Source: GCA-2746605 sp963704835
GTDB taxonomy: Bacteria; Bacteroidota; Ignavibacteria; Ignavibacteriales; Melioribacteraceae
Assembly: GCA_963704835.1 (NCBI GenBank)
Contig: CAVPHW010000003.1
Span: forward strand, 434,001-498,000
DNA length: 64,000 bases
Reading direction: 5' to 3'
Part shown: positions 46,487-54,859 of the stretch, in pieces
Layout of the letters: every line of letters begins with the position of its first letter
How positions within the stretch are numbered: position 1 is the stretch's first letter
Notes under the pieces: generated by a model
What the model was told of the DNA's origin: nothing
Database searches by the model: none
What the model saw: the letters and a program-made list of their open reading frames with translations, nothing else
Position numbers and translations under genes: made by a program

Positions 46487-46913
46487 TTGGAATTACCACA
46501 TCATCAAAAATTGGTTTCTCTTACTGAGACAAAAACTATTGCAGCAAAAATTGCAAATCATTTAAAAGTTGGTGATATTGTTGCACTTGAGGGAAATCTT
46601 GGCAGTGGTAAAACTACTTTAGTAAAAAATATTTGTCAAAATTTTAATATTAATAATGTAAATAGTCCTTCCTTTTCAATTGTAAATGAATATGAAGGTA
46701 TTCATAAAATATACCATTTCGATTTTTACAGAATAAAAAAAATAGAAGAGCTATATGATCTTGGTTTTGATGATTACCTAAATGATGAAAGTATAGTTTT
46801 TATTGAATGGGCAGATTCATTTGGAGAAATTCTTCCTAAAAATTATATTAAGAATAAATCTGAAATTATTTGATGATGGTGAAAGAGAAATTACGATTAG
46901 AAAGGTTAATTAA
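46487..46913 (+). CDS. tsaE: TsaE, tRNA threonylcarbamoyladenosine biosynthesis ATPase (frameshifted near its end)
   Basis: Begins with TTG right after the porX stop. P-loop 'LEGNLGSGKTTLVKNICQ', 'VNSPSFSIVNEY', 'HFDFYRI' and 'FIEWAD' are all present. As read the frame ends 'NKSEII' at 46873, but removing one A at 46853 gives 'INLKLFDDGEREITIRKVN' and a TAA at 46911-46913, a typical TsaE tail; corrected length 141 residues. TsaE works with TsaB and TsaD in making t6A37 in ANN-decoding tRNAs. The normally essential role argues that the indel is not real. Confidence 0.9.
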
Positions 46914-46914
46914 T

Positions 46915-47568
46915 ATGGATCAAAAAACAATTCTTTCTATTGAAACTTCCAATGAACTTTGCAGCGTTGCTCTAAATTTTTCTGAGAATAGTTATGATGA
47001 AAGAACTATTCATATTAAACGCGTTCATTCCGAAAGGTTAATCCCAAGCATTAATGAACTTTTGCTAGCAAATAATTTAACAACCAAAGATATTACTTAT
47101 ATTGCAGTTTCAATAGGTCCAGGTTCGTTTACCGGGTTAAGAATTGGTCTCACAGCCGCAAAAGGGATCGCATTTGCATCCCAAATCCCAATTGTTCCAG
47201 TGCCAACATTTGGTGCTTTAAGCCTGGAAATTGGCAAATATTTAACATCTGGAAATAAATTTTGTATAGTTAATAATGCTAACATAGATGAATGCTATTT
47301 TGCAAAATATAAAATTGAAAATGAAAAAGTAATTGAAATTACTAAACCTTCCTTGGAGTTAAAATCTGAATTAGAAAATTTAATCACCCAAGATTATTTA
47401 ATTTTTGGTAACTTAAAGGGAAAAGAAGGGATTAGATTTATCGGTTCACCGAGAGCTACAAGCATTGCAAAATGGGCTTATTTATTTGGTGAAGATTTAT
47501 TAACTTTTGATTATGATTATTTGGAACCCAATTATTTAAAAGATTTTAAGGTTAAAAAAGCAAAATGA
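46915..47568 (+). CDS. tsaB: TsaB, tRNA threonylcarbamoyladenosine biosynthesis protein
   Basis: 217 residues from the ATG at 46915, which follows the corrected tsaE stop by one base. 'ILSIETSNELCSVAL' opens the actin-like fold and 'SIGPGSFTGLRIGLTAAKGIAF' is the TsaB hallmark; 'PNYLKDFKVKKAK' closes it. An upstream ATG at 46870 would add fifteen residues that are only the out-of-frame tsaE tail, so it is rejected. TsaB scaffolds TsaD and TsaE in t6A synthesis. Its last codons overlap the next ATG. Confidence 0.93.
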   Translation: MDQKTILSIETSNELCSVALNFSENSYDERTIHIKRVHSERLIPSINELLLANNLTTKDITYIAVSIGPGSFTGLRIGLTAAKGIAFASQIPIVPVPTFGALSLEIGKYLTSGNKFCIVNNANIDECYFAKYKIENEKVIEITKPSLELKSELENLITQDYLIFGNLKGKEGIRFIGSPRATSIAKWAYLFGEDLLTFDYDYLEPNYLKDFKVKKAK

Positions 47569-48284
47569 AAAAAAATATATTATTGTTATTCTTTGGTCTC
47601 AACTTTATTTTATTTGCACAATTTAGTCAACCAAAAATTTCAACATTGCAGCCAGTGTTTGATTTTGGAGATATTCAAGAGGGAAGCACAGTTACTCATA
47701 ACTTTGAAATTTACAACAAGGGAGGCGATCTCCTCAAAATTGAAAAAGTAAAAGCTTCATGCGGTTGTACTGCTGCAATTCCTACCAAAACAGAATTAGG
47801 TCCAAATGAATCGACTAAAATTGAAGTTAAGTTTAATTCTGCTCGTAGAGTTGGTAAACAAAAGAAATATGTATATATCTTTAGTAACGATCCGGAAACT
47901 CCACAGTTAAGATTAGAGTTTACCGCGAACGTTCTATCTGCTTTAGAAAAGGCAAAGTCTGATCAACCTTCTATAAAATTATCCAAGTACAATCATAATT
48001 TTGGTAATATTAAAGAAGGCCAAATATATGATGCAATAGTTAAAGTTACTAATTCGGGTAGTGGTAATTTGGAGATTAAAAATATCAAATCATCCTGTGG
48101 ATGTACAGCAGTTTTGATGGACGATAAAATATTAAGTCCAAATGAAACAAGTGAATTGAAAGTTGAGTTTAATTCAAAAAACCTTTCTGGTCAAATTACA
48201 AGAACAATTACGCTCTTTTCAAATGATCCTAAAAATCCGACCAGTCTTTTAACATTGATAGCTAATATTGAAGGAAATAAATAA
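47565..48284 (+). CDS. Secreted protein with two DUF1573 domains
   Basis: 239 residues. Signal peptide (about 1-18). Two immunoglobulin-like DUF1573 repeats: 'FDFGDIQEGSTVTHNFEIYN...KVKASCGCTAAIPTK' (about 28-125) and 'HNFGNIKEGQIYDAIVKVTN...IKSSCGCTAVLMDD' (about 140-235). Each carries the conserved 'SCGCT' motif. Function of the domain is not established; it is widespread in Bacteroidota-type envelopes. It overlaps tsaB by 4 bp and accD by 1 bp. Confidence 0.88.
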   Translation: MKKNILLLFFGLNFILFAQFSQPKISTLQPVFDFGDIQEGSTVTHNFEIYNKGGDLLKIEKVKASCGCTAAIPTKTELGPNESTKIEVKFNSARRVGKQKKYVYIFSNDPETPQLRLEFTANVLSALEKAKSDQPSIKLSKYNHNFGNIKEGQIYDAIVKVTNSGSGNLEIKNIKSSCGCTAVLMDDKILSPNETSELKVEFNSKNLSGQITRTITLFSNDPKNPTSLLTLIANIEGNK

Positions 48285-49123
48285 TGGGATGGTTTAAAAG
48301 ATCAAAACAGAATATTTCACCTGAAAGCATTAAATCTGATATGCCTGATGGGCAATGGACCAAATGTGATAAGTGTGGGGAAATTATTTATTCTCGACAA
48401 TTAGAGATAAACGCTTGGGTTTGTATTAAGTGCCAACATCATTTTAGAATTGGAAGTGATGAATATATTGCACTTTTGTTTGATAAAAATTCTTTCAAAG
48501 AGTTAGATAAAAAAATGAAATCTGCTGATCCATTGCATTTTGAGGATACAAAGAAATACAAGGATAGAATAAAAGAAAGTATTAAAAAAACCGGATTGAA
48601 TGATGCTGTTAAAACCGGAACTGGCATAATTAACGGTCAAAAAGTTAGTTTTGCTTGTATGGATTTTAAGTTTATTGGCGGAAGTATGGGTTCAGTTGTT
48701 GGTGAAAAAATTGCTAGAGCAATTGACAAAGCTTACGAAAATAAAATCCCGATGATTATCATTTCTCAAAGTGGTGGTGCAAGAATGATGGAAGGAGCGC
48801 TTTCACTAATGCAAATGGCCAAAACAAGCAGTAGATTGGCGAGATTATCAGATGCCGGACTTCCTTATATTTCAGTTCTAGCTGATCCAACAACTGGTGG
48901 AACTACTGCAAGTTATGCAATGTTGGGCGATGTAATTATTGCTGAACCAAATGCGCTAATTGGCTTTGCCGGTCCGCGCGTTATTAAGCAAACCATTGGA
49001 AGAGATTTGCCAAAAGGATTTCAAAGATCGGAATTTCTTTTAGATAACGGGTTTGTTGATGTTATTGTTCCTAGAAAAGAATTAAAACAAAAGCTGACAG
49101 ATTTGCTAAAGTATATGACTTAG
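48284..49123 (+). CDS. accD: Acetyl-CoA carboxylase carboxyltransferase subunit beta
   Basis: 279 residues. N-terminal zinc ribbon with four Cys ('KCDKCGEIIYSRQLE' and 'VCIKCQHHFRI'), then the carboxyltransferase core: 'FMDFKFIGGSMGSVVGEKIARA' (seen as ACMDFKFIGGSMGSVVGEKI), 'SQSGGARMMEGALSLMQMAK', 'DPTTGGTTASYAMLGDVIIAEP' and 'GFAGPRVIKQTI'. It transfers carboxyl from biotin to acetyl-CoA, the first step of fatty acid synthesis, with AccA encoded elsewhere. Biotin ligase is encoded 1.2 kb away on the other strand. Confidence 0.96.
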   Translation: MGWFKRSKQNISPESIKSDMPDGQWTKCDKCGEIIYSRQLEINAWVCIKCQHHFRIGSDEYIALLFDKNSFKELDKKMKSADPLHFEDTKKYKDRIKESIKKTGLNDAVKTGTGIINGQKVSFACMDFKFIGGSMGSVVGEKIARAIDKAYENKIPMIIISQSGGARMMEGALSLMQMAKTSSRLARLSDAGLPYISVLADPTTGGTTASYAMLGDVIIAEPNALIGFAGPRVIKQTIGRDLPKGFQRSEFLLDNGFVDVIVPRKELKQKLTDLLKYMT

Positions 49124-49142
49124 TTTTTGGGTTAAGCTCAAA

Positions 49143-49172
49143 TATTATTTTTTGTGCGTTAAAAAAATAATA
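49143..49172. terminator. Possible AT-only bidirectional terminator between accD and the desulfurase
   Basis: TATTATTTTTT (49143-49153) pairs with AAAAAATAATA (49162-49172) around an 8-nt loop, between two convergent genes 60 bp apart. The stem has no GC pairs, so it is a weak candidate. Confidence 0.35.
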
Positions 49173-49183
49173 ACAGTTGGTTT

Positions 49184-50326
49184 CTAGATTAACATTTTTT
49201 TCATCATTTCTTGAAAAATGGTAAAAGTATAATCAAGTTCTTCAAAAGTATTTTCTGCGGAAAATGAAAATCTCACCGTTCCATTTGCATAATCAATTGT
49301 TTTTCCACCAGCTAAAATAACATGAGATGGTTTTATTGTTCCAGAAGCACATGCGGATCCAGACGAAGCAGCAATTTTATTAATATCTAAATACATCAAC
49401 ATGGCTGCTGAATCATTTTTATATAATTCTGGGTTTAATGTTATACTTAGTATGTAAGGAGAACAATTATCACCACCATTAATAAATACCTTACTATTTC
49501 CGAGGTCACTTAATTTTTCAATAAGATAATTCTTTAGTGCACTTACTTTTTCATAATTTATTAACATTTCTTCAGATGCGATTTTTATTGCTTCAGCAAA
49601 TCCTACGATAGCTGCAACATTCTCAGTCCCAGCTCTTCTGTTTCTTTCCTGACCTCCACCTAAAATAAATGAATCCATTGGAGTTCCACTTTTTATATAT
49701 GCAAAACCAATACCTTTTGGACCCTTAAGTTTATGAGCAGATGCAGAAAGTGCATGAATTCCTAAATCATTTATATTAACGTTTATTTTCCCAAGGCTTT
49801 GAACAGCATCAGAGTGGATGAAAACATTTTTACTTTTTATTAACGATAAATCAAAAATATTTCCTATTTCATTATTAACATGCATTATAGAAATAAGCGA
49901 AGTAGTATCACTTACATTCCTATTAATATTTTCGATTGATGGAGCAAAATCATGTCCAACATCAATATAATTTATTACGAAACCTTCTTTTTCTAAATTT
50001 TTATATGTGTGCAACACTCCAGGATGTTCTGACTTTGAAGTTATTAAATGATTCCTGTTCGATTCCTTAAACTCAGATTTTGCTATACCATTAATAATAA
50101 AGTTATTCGACTCTGTACCACCACTAGTAAAATAAATTTCACTTGGTTCGGCACCAATAAATTTTGCAATTACCTCTCTTGATTCTTCAATAGCAACCCT
50201 TGCCTTTCTTCCTAATAAATGGATAGCCGAAGCATTTCCATATTCATCCTTAAAGAAAGGAAGCATTTTCTCCAATACTCTTGGGTGAAGTTTTGTTGTT
50301 GCTGCATTATCTAAATAGACGTACAT
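49184..50326 (-). CDS. Cysteine desulfurase (IscS/NifS family)
   Basis: 380 residues. 'YLDNAATTKLHP' opens the protein; 'FTSGGTESNNFII' binds PLP phosphate; the PLP Lys is in 'SASAHKLKGPKGIGF'; 'GGGQERNRRAGTENV' follows; the persulfide Cys is in 'SSGSACASGTIKPSHVI'. It mobilises sulfur from cysteine for Fe-S clusters and thiolated tRNA. The Cys loop is of the IscS-like group I type. It is encoded 25 bp after birA. Confidence 0.93.
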   Translation of the reverse strand: MYVYLDNAATTKLHPRVLEKMLPFFKDEYGNASAIHLLGRKARVAIEESREVIAKFIGAEPSEIYFTSGGTESNNFIINGIAKSEFKESNRNHLITSKSEHPGVLHTYKNLEKEGFVINYIDVGHDFAPSIENINRNVSDTTSLISIMHVNNEIGNIFDLSLIKSKNVFIHSDAVQSLGKINVNINDLGIHALSASAHKLKGPKGIGFAYIKSGTPMDSFILGGGQERNRRAGTENVAAIVGFAEAIKIASEEMLINYEKVSALKNYLIEKLSDLGNSKVFINGGDNCSPYILSITLNPELYKNDSAAMLMYLDINKIAASSGSACASGTIKPSHVILAGGKTIDYANGTVRFSFSAENTFEELDYTFTIFQEMMKKMLI

Positions 50327-50351
50327 AAACTCTTATCCTAATTCGACTTCC

Positions 50352-51101
50352 TTAATTAATAATTTTTTCTAATTTATCACCAATTTTTAAGATCATAAAT
50401 CCGTTAGCATCAATGTCATAAAAAATACCGTGCTTAATTTGGTCGTTGTCTTCAATTTTTACCGATGCTCCAATCTTACTGCAATTATCTCTCCATTCGT
50501 CCAATATTCGCTTAGGGCTGGATTTCATCTCAGCCAATAAGCCTTCAAAGTTATTTAGCACTTCGCTAAGTAACCTTTCTCGGGATATTTCTTTTCTTGC
50601 CTCAAAACGGATAGAAGTCGGTTTAATTTTATACTCTTCCTCAAACTTTCTTTGATTCACGTTAATACCAATCCCAATAACTAAAGAGTCTAATGTTGAA
50701 CCGCTGGATGTTGATTCCAGCAAAATTCCACATACTTTTTTATTTTTGATTAAAACATCATTTGGCCATTTTAAATCCGTCTTGAGCTGGAATAAATTTT
50801 CAATTGAATTTGCAACGGCAAGTGATGCAGCAAGGTTTATATGATTAGGATTGAATTTATTTAATTTTTCATTTAGCAGAATAGAAAATGTAAGGTTTTC
50901 AGATTTTGAACTATACCATTTCCTATTCAGTCTTCCTTTCCCCGATGCTTGAAATTCACTTAGCAATGTTGTTCCATTTGCAAGATTTTTACTTTCTTTC
51001 AATAAGTATGAATTGGTGGAATCAACCTCTTCGCTATAAAGAAAGGTTCTCCCAATAAACTCAGTTTCAAGTTTAATATCAAATTCCTCAAGGTTAAACA
51101 T
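50352..51101 (-). CDS. birA: Biotin-[acetyl-CoA-carboxylase] ligase
   Basis: 249 residues from the ATG at 51101, 4 bp after GGAGG; an upstream in-frame ATG at 51122 lacks a ribosome-binding site and crosses an operator-like palindrome. Motifs: 'VDSTNSYLL', the biotinyl-AMP loop 'ASGKGRLNRKWYS' (GRGRxxR-type), 'LKWPNDVLIKNKKVCGILLE' and 'GIGINVNQR'. It lacks an N-terminal helix-turn-helix, so it is a ligase only and not a BirA repressor. It attaches biotin to the AccB partner of AccD. Confidence 0.9.
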   Translation of the reverse strand: MFNLEEFDIKLETEFIGRTFLYSEEVDSTNSYLLKESKNLANGTTLLSEFQASGKGRLNRKWYSSKSENLTFSILLNEKLNKFNPNHINLAASLAVANSIENLFQLKTDLKWPNDVLIKNKKVCGILLESTSSGSTLDSLVIGIGINVNQRKFEEEYKIKPTSIRFEARKEISRERLLSEVLNNFEGLLAEMKSSPKRILDEWRDNCSKIGASVKIEDNDQIKHGIFYDIDANGFMILKIGDKLEKIIN

Positions 51102-51117
51102 AACTCCTCCAAAATAT

Positions 51118-51128
51118 GCCATAATGGC
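51118..51128. promoter_or_regulatory. Candidate operator copy 1 (GYCA-WWW-TGRC)
   Basis: GCCATAATGGC, a perfect 4+3+4 inverted repeat that sits 10 bp before the birA ribosome-binding site. Same consensus as the two sites at 51158-51168 and 51177-51187. Confidence 0.5.
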
Positions 51129-51157
51129 AAATGTTAGGTCAAAACAGACTATATTGC

Positions 51158-51168
51158 GCCAATATGAC
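51158..51168. promoter_or_regulatory. Candidate operator copy 2 (GYCA-WWW-TGRC)
   Basis: GCCAATATGAC in the birA/hsp20 divergent promoter region. It lies 40 bp (start to start) from copy 1 and 19 bp from copy 3, and also forms part of ATATTG-CGC-CAATAT (51151-51165). Confidence 0.5.
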
Positions 51169-51176
51169 TAAAAAAA

Positions 51177-51187
51177 GTCAATATGGC
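51177..51187. promoter_or_regulatory. Candidate operator copy 3 (GYCA-WWW-TGRC)
   Basis: GTCAATATGGC, separated from copy 2 by an A-run. It is the copy nearest to hsp20, about 134 bp before its ATG. CIRCE (TTAGCACTC-N9-GAGTGCTAA) is absent, so heat-shock control would need a different regulator. Confidence 0.5.
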
Positions 51188-51320
51188 AAAATTTGAAAAT
51201 TGGGCTTAAATCCATAAGCTGTTTATTTACAACATCTTATAAGAATTATTTATTTTGGCACATCTGTTGCTTATTAAAGACAAAAATAAAGTTGAATGCA
51301 AATTTACAAGGAGAAAAAAC

Positions 51321-51755
51321 ATGACACTTTTAAGATTTGAACCCATAAGAGATTTTGATCATTTAACAAACAGATTCCAAAGATTCTTTGATGAATTTCC
51401 AGGTTTGAATTATGTTGATAATAATACTTTTTCACCGAAGATTGATATTTCTGAAGATGAAAAAAATATATTGATCGAAGCTGAAATTCCTGGAGTTCCA
51501 AAGGAAAATTTAAAAATAACATTGCAAGATAACATTTTAACCATTGAAGGCGAAAAGAAAAAAGTTGTTGAACAAAAAGAAATAAATTTATTTAGAGAAG
51601 AAAGAACTTTCGGAATGTTTAAAAGAAGTTTTACACTTCCGGTTGAAGTTGATTCAGAAAAAGTTAATGCAAAATTCAATAATGGAATTTTAGAAATAAC
51701 ATTAAATAAATTGCTTCCAAAGCAAGCAAAAGAAAGAATTATTGAGCTTAACTAA
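51321..51755 (+). CDS. Small heat-shock protein, Hsp20 family
   Basis: 144 residues from the ATG at 51321, 8 bp after AAGGAG; the longer frame starting at 51255 adds a weak leader and is rejected. The alpha-crystallin domain covers about residues 37-142: 'FSPKIDISEDEKNILIEAEIPG', 'NLKITLQDNILTIEGEKK', 'FGMFKRSFTLPVEVD' and the C-terminal 'FNNGILEITLNKL'. The tail 'ERIIELN' is the IXI-type anchor. It acts as an ATP-independent holdase. dnaK follows 49 bp later. Confidence 0.93.
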   Translation: MTLLRFEPIRDFDHLTNRFQRFFDEFPGLNYVDNNTFSPKIDISEDEKNILIEAEIPGVPKENLKITLQDNILTIEGEKKKVVEQKEINLFREERTFGMFKRSFTLPVEVDSEKVNAKFNNGILEITLNKLLPKQAKERIIELN

Positions 51756-51804
51756 TTTTTAAGGGCAGCATAGTTTGTTGCCCAATTATAATAGGAGAAA
51801 TAAA

Positions 51805-53736
51805 ATGGGAAAAATTATTGGAATAGATTTAGGAACTACAAACTCTTGCGTTGCCGTAATGGAAGGAAACGAACCAGTTGTAATTCCAAATGCAGAAGGT
51901 GGTAGAACAACACCATCTGTTATTGGTTTTGCTAAAAATGGTGAGAGATTAATTGGTCAACCTGCAAAGAGACAAGCTGTTACAAATCCGACAAACACTG
52001 TGTTTTCAGTCAAAAGGTTTATGGGAAGGAAATTCAATGAAGTTGGTAATGAAATGAAAGAAGTACCTTACCAAGTTGTTTCCGGTGATGGTGGATCGGC
52101 AAGAGTTAAGATTGAAGACAGAATATATTCTCCGCCAGAAATTAGTGCGATGATTCTACAAAAAATGAAAAAAACCGCTGAAGATTATTTAGGACAAGAA
52201 GTCACAGAAGCTGTTATAACTGTTCCAGCTTATTTTAATGATGCACAAAGACAAGCAACAAAAGATGCTGGAGAGATTGCTGGATTAACTGTAAAAAGAA
52301 TTATAAATGAGCCAACTGCTGCAGCTTTATCTTATGGATTAGATAAAAAAAATAAAGAACAACTCGTGGCAGTTTACGATTTGGGTGGCGGTACTTTTGA
52401 TATTTCTATTTTGCAACTAGGTGATGGAATTTTCGAAGTTAAATCTACAAACGGTGATACTCACTTAGGTGGTGATGATTTTGATCAAAGAATAATTGAT
52501 TTCTTAGCCGATGAATTTCAGAAGCAAGAAGGAATTAATTTAAGAAAAGATCCGATGGCATTGCAAAGACTAAGAGAAGGAGCTGAAAAAGCAAAAATAG
52601 AATTATCATCAACAACTCAATCGGATGTAAATTTACCTTTTATTACTGCAACTCAAGACGGACCAAAGCATTTAAATATAACTATCTCAAGATCAAAGTT
52701 TGAACAATTAGTTGATGATTTAATTGATAGATCTGCTGGTCCATGTGAACAAGCTATTAAAGATGCCGGTGTTTCAGCTTCTCAAATTGATGAAGTAATT
52801 TTAGTTGGTGGATCAACTAGAGTGCCTAAAGTTCAAGAATTGGTAAAGAAAATTTTTGGAAAAGAACCACATAAAGGTGTTAATCCGGATGAAGTTGTTG
52901 CAATTGGTGCGGCAATACAAGGTGGAGTTTTAGCCGGTGATGTAAAAGATGTATTATTACTTGATGTAACACCTCTATCACTTGGAATTGAAACTTTGGG
53001 CGGAGTAATGACAAAGCTTATTGAATCGAACACAACAATTCCAACTAAGAAAAGTGAAGTATTCTCAACTGCTGCTGATAATCAACCTTCAGTTGAAATT
53101 CATATAATTCAAGGTGAGCGATCAATGGCTGCCGATAACAGAACTCTAGGAAGATTTCATCTAGATGGTATTCCACCTAGCCCAAGAGGAGTTCCACAGA
53201 TTGAAGTTGTTTTTGACATTGATGCAAACGGTATAATGCATGTTTCTGCAAAAGATAAAGCAACCAGCAAAGAACAAAGTATTAGAATTACTTCTTCAAG
53301 TGGATTGAGTGATAAAGAAATAGAAGAAATGCGACAAAAAGCTAAAGAATATGCAGCTGAGGATAAAAAGAAAAAAGAGAGCGTTGAGGTTAGAAATAGT
53401 GCTGATAATTTAGTTTTTCAGACGAAGAAACAAATTGAGGAATTGAAGGATAAATTACCAGCTGATTCAAGGGCTAAACTGGAAGCTGAAATTACAAATG
53501 TGGAAGAGGCTTTAAAAACTAATAATTCAGATACAATTAAAGCTGCTACAGAAAAATTAAGTAAAGAATGGAATGATATAGCTCAAAAACTATATTCACA
53601 AGAAGGAGCTCAAGGGCAACCAGGTGAAGGACAAGATCCAAATGTTCAAGGAGAAGCTCAAGATCCATCAAAAGAGGCAAAAAAGGATGTTGAAGATGCT
53701 TCTTATGAAGTAGTAGATGATGAAGAAAAAAAATAA
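51805..53736 (+). CDS. dnaK: Molecular chaperone DnaK (Hsp70)
   Basis: 643 residues from the ATG at 51805 (AGGAGA 7 bp before); an in-frame ATG at 51775 adds ten residues with no homology. ATPase domain: 'IGIDLGTTNSCVAVMEG', 'RIINEPTAAALSYGLDK', 'VYDLGGGTFDISIL', 'EVILVGGSTRVPKVQELVK'. Substrate-binding domain with 'DVTPLSLGIETLGGVMTKLI' and a helical lid. The C-terminus is Gly/Gln/Pro-rich and ends 'YEVVDDEEKK', the usual acidic end. grpE and dnaJ are not next to it. Confidence 0.97.
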   Translation: MGKIIGIDLGTTNSCVAVMEGNEPVVIPNAEGGRTTPSVIGFAKNGERLIGQPAKRQAVTNPTNTVFSVKRFMGRKFNEVGNEMKEVPYQVVSGDGGSARVKIEDRIYSPPEISAMILQKMKKTAEDYLGQEVTEAVITVPAYFNDAQRQATKDAGEIAGLTVKRIINEPTAAALSYGLDKKNKEQLVAVYDLGGGTFDISILQLGDGIFEVKSTNGDTHLGGDDFDQRIIDFLADEFQKQEGINLRKDPMALQRLREGAEKAKIELSSTTQSDVNLPFITATQDGPKHLNITISRSKFEQLVDDLIDRSAGPCEQAIKDAGVSASQIDEVILVGGSTRVPKVQELVKKIFGKEPHKGVNPDEVVAIGAAIQGGVLAGDVKDVLLLDVTPLSLGIETLGGVMTKLIESNTTIPTKKSEVFSTAADNQPSVEIHIIQGERSMAADNRTLGRFHLDGIPPSPRGVPQIEVVFDIDANGIMHVSAKDKATSKEQSIRITSSSGLSDKEIEEMRQKAKEYAAEDKKKKESVEVRNSADNLVFQTKKQIEELKDKLPADSRAKLEAEITNVEEALKTNNSDTIKAATEKLSKEWNDIAQKLYSQEGAQGQPGEGQDPNVQGEAQDPSKEAKKDVEDASYEVVDDEEKK

Positions 53737-53766
53737 AATTAAATATATAAAGTAGGAGAATATACA

Positions 53767-54159
53767 ATGGAAGAAACAAAAGAATTAACTCAAGTAGAGG
53801 AAAAAAGAAGCTGGGAAGAAGCTATTGAAAAAGAATGTTGGGTAGCTCCCTTAATAGATATATATGAAACAAATGATGATTACTTCTTGGTTGCAAATAT
53901 GCCAGGAGTAAAAAAGGAAGATGTTAAGATTAAAATTGAGGAAGGCGATTTGGTCATAATGGGAAGAGTTAATCAATCAGAAGAACAAAGTAAAAAATAC
54001 TTGATGAAAGAAATTGATCCAAGTAATTATTATAGAAAATTCAAACTTTCAGAAAGTGTAGATGAAACAAAAATAGTTGCTAAGTTAGTAAATGGCAGAT
54101 TAGAAGTTCATCTTCCTAAAGTTGAAAGAGTAAAACCAAGGACAATTGAGATAAATTAG
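53767..54159 (+). CDS. Second small heat-shock protein, Hsp20 family
   Basis: 130 residues, alpha-crystallin domain from about residue 33: 'PLIDIYETNDDYFLVANMPGVKKEDVKI' (ANMPGV motif), 'GDLVIMGRVNQ', 'YYRKFKLSESVDE' and 'KLVNGRLEVHLPKVE'. An acidic N-terminus with Trp residues replaces the usual aromatic leader. It is quite divergent from the Hsp20 upstream of dnaK, so the pair is not a recent duplication. TAGGAG ribosome-binding site; a terminator follows. Confidence 0.9.
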   Translation: MEETKELTQVEEKRSWEEAIEKECWVAPLIDIYETNDDYFLVANMPGVKKEDVKIKIEEGDLVIMGRVNQSEEQSKKYLMKEIDPSNYYRKFKLSESVDETKIVAKLVNGRLEVHLPKVERVKPRTIEIN

Positions 54160-54176
54160 TTCTGAAAGTAAAATTC

Positions 54177-54208
54177 GAAAAACCCTAACAATCTGTTGGG
54201 GTTTTTTG
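54177..54208 (+). terminator. Rho-independent terminator of the hsp20-dnaK-hsp20 unit
   Basis: AAAAACCCTAACA pairs with TGTTGGGGTTTTT around a 3-nt loop (one T-G pair) and runs into TTTTTT, about 20 bp after the second hsp20. It separates the heat-shock genes from def-fmt. Confidence 0.85.
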
Positions 54209-54299
54209 TTTTAAAACATAAATTAACTGAAGACTTTTTTCTTCTTTTAATCTTAGTTATTTTTATACGTAATTAATCTTTAAAAAATTAGAGCAGAGA

Positions 54300-54851
54300 A
54301 TGTCAATATATCCAATCACAATTTATGGTGATAAAATATTAAGAAAAGTTGTTAAGCCAATCAAAGTTATTGATGACAAAATAATAGCAATTATTCAAAA
54401 TATGTTTTCAACAATGAGGAATGCAAACGGTATTGGACTTGCGGGCAACCAAGTTGGTTTAGATAAACAAATATTTGTAATTGATGTTTCCCCAGTTGAA
54501 GATTATGAGCATATTAAACCAATTGTAATGATTAATCCCAAAATTATTTTGGAGTCAGACGAAAAAGTAATTATGGAAGAGGGTTGTTTGAGTTTACCTG
54601 AATTAAGAGTTGATGTTGAGAGAGCAGAAAGTATTAAAATAAAGTATCTAAGTCCGGCTGAGCAAGAAGAGGAAATAGAAGCCTCAGATTTATTTGCCAG
54701 AGTAATTTTACATGAGTATGATCATTTAATTGGAAAAATGATTCCAGATAGAATTTCTGAAAAAGAACGGAATAATATATTTTCCCAATTAATGCAAATT
54801 TCCAAAAGAGAAGTAGATTGTGATTATCCTATTACTGAATTAAAAGCTTAG
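54300..54851 (+). CDS. def: Peptide deformylase
   Basis: 183 residues. Three metal-site motifs are present: 'GIGLAGNQVGLDKQ' (motif 1; the usual GIGLAAxQ has Gly for the second Ala), 'EEGCLSLPELRVDV' (motif 2 with the Cys ligand) and 'ILHEYDHLIGKM' (HExxH-type, motif 3). It removes the formyl group from nascent chains. It is followed 8 bp later by fmt, the enzyme that adds the formyl group. Confidence 0.95.
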   Translation: MSIYPITIYGDKILRKVVKPIKVIDDKIIAIIQNMFSTMRNANGIGLAGNQVGLDKQIFVIDVSPVEDYEHIKPIVMINPKIILESDEKVIMEEGCLSLPELRVDVERAESIKIKYLSPAEQEEEIEASDLFARVILHEYDHLIGKMIPDRISEKERNNIFSQLMQISKREVDCDYPITELKA

Positions 54852-54859
54852 ATAAAAAA

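Noticed and set aside
50352..51122. BirA as a biotin-operon repressor acting on the GYCA-WWW-TGRC sites
   Set aside because: The protein lacks the N-terminal helix-turn-helix of repressor-type BirA; some other DNA-binding protein would be needed.
51188..51320. CIRCE or HAIR heat-shock element near hsp20
   Set aside because: Neither TTAGCACTC-N9-GAGTGCTAA nor CTTGAGT-N7-ACTCAAG was seen anywhere in the birA-hsp20 gap.
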